Of a stretch of DNA of 64,000 nt, positions 63,694 to 64,000 are shown piece after piece. The DNA comes from Chloroflexota bacterium (lineage in GTDB: Bacteria; Chloroflexota; Dehalococcoidia; Lucifugimonadales; Lucifugimonadaceae): the NCBI GenBank assembly GCA_027624075.1, contig JAQBUH010000003.1, forward strand, positions 62,001-126,000. Reading direction: 5' to 3'. The stretch's first letter is position 1. Each line of letters opens with the position of its first letter. The notes beneath the pieces were generated by a model. It was not told the origin of the DNA. It did not search any database and saw only the letters and a program-made list of their open reading frames with translations. A program made the position numbers and the translations under genes.

Positions 63694-64000
63694 TAGCGGT
63701 TGTCGCCGGTCCAGGTCACATCCCCGTACAGATCATCGCGGCGCTGGCTCCGGCTGAACAGGTCGAACTCCGCCCGTGACTCCTTGACCGTCGTCGACGT
63801 GCCGTGGCCGGGAAGGACCACGGTTATCTCCGGCAGTGTTAGCAGGTCCGTCTCGATACTCGCCACGAGTTGCCTGAACGCCTGCGGCGAGCCGCTCTTG
63901 CCAGGTCCGCCGGGGAACAGGGTGTCGCCCGTGAAGACGTGGGGCGTCGCTCCCGGCTGTTCGGACGGCAACATGAAGCAGGTAGAGCCCGGCGTGTGGC
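63693..64000 (-). CDS. MBL-fold metallo-hydrolase, C-terminal part (5' end beyond window)
   Basis: Partial gene: about 102 codons are visible and the frame runs off the right edge. HTPGST, FTGDTLFPGGPGKSG and ITVVLPGHGTSTTV are the metal-binding His/Asp/His elements of glyoxalase-II-like beta-lactamase-fold hydrolases. The C-terminus ends in a short charged tail. The start is not in the window. It probably forms a unit with the CPBP protease gene. Confidence 0.85.
   Translation of the reverse strand, partial: HTPGSTCFMLPSEQPGATPHVFTGDTLFPGGPGKSGSPQAFRQLVASIETDLLTLPEITVVLPGHGTSTTVKESRAEFDLFSRSQRRDDLYGDVTWTGDNR

Overview
This window is high-GC (visibly about 60-65 percent), densely packed bacterial chromosome with many 1-8 bp gene overlaps. 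Gene content suggests a member of the Chloroflexota, of the Dehalococcoidia/SAR202 kind. The hints are an archaellin-like gene in an otherwise bacterial genome, enolase-superfamily and GMC-type catabolic genes, and lipoproteins with an actinobacterial/Chloroflexota look. This placement is an inference; no 16S gene is present.

Layout. 1-5200 (mostly minus): a Trp-responsive T-box leader with a good sigma70-type promoter, then trpS, trpE and trpG. Two coupled genes of unknown function follow: a tail-anchored coiled-coil protein and a possible PD-(D/E)XK-fold protein cut by the window edge. 5.4-14 kb: a duplicated-domain lipoprotein, a GNAT acetyltransferase, an S9 peptidase, a stand-alone rpoA, a glycosidase-like protein and an M48 protease. 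14-19 kb: a two-subunit CoA-transferase, then a GrdB/PrdB-like gene read through an in-frame UGA, a 1.2 kb stretch without a clear gene, and a DEAD-box helicase lacking any ATG/GTG/TTG start. 19-32 kb: catabolic genes (AceE-like E1, aldehyde dehydrogenase, galactonate-dehydratase-like enzyme, Ldh2-family dehydrogenase, two tandem GMC oxidoreductases with a gluconate-2-dehydrogenase-subunit-3-like partner, OsmC), interrupted by an IS6-type element inserted next to a tRNA-Ala gene. 32-37 kb: a universal stress protein, two thioredoxin-fold lipoproteins, and a rhodanese whose catalytic cysteine position is UGA. 37-47 kb: hemA, hemL, an archaellin-like gene, pgpA, a DivIVA-like protein, coaD, rsmD, lysS and serS. 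46.7-64 kb: an old-yellow-enzyme homologue starting at ATC, a secreted metallopeptidase, pth, a large unknown gene, ligA, a DUF1015 gene, a class V aminotransferase, tyrS, ribF, DAHP synthase, chorismate mutase, trpA, a CPBP protease and a partial MBL hydrolase.

The most notable result is two independent candidate selenoproteins, at UGA 16241-16243 on plus and UGA 36108-36110 on minus. In both, the frame stays open and homologous after the UGA, the UGA sits where the family has a redox or catalytic cysteine, and a hairpin follows whose apical loop begins after exactly 17 intervening nucleotides. Neither selA/selB/selD nor tRNA-Sec was recognised in the window. Aromatic amino-acid genes are split between the two ends: trpS-E-G under a T-box on the left, and trpA, aroH and DAHP synthase on the right.
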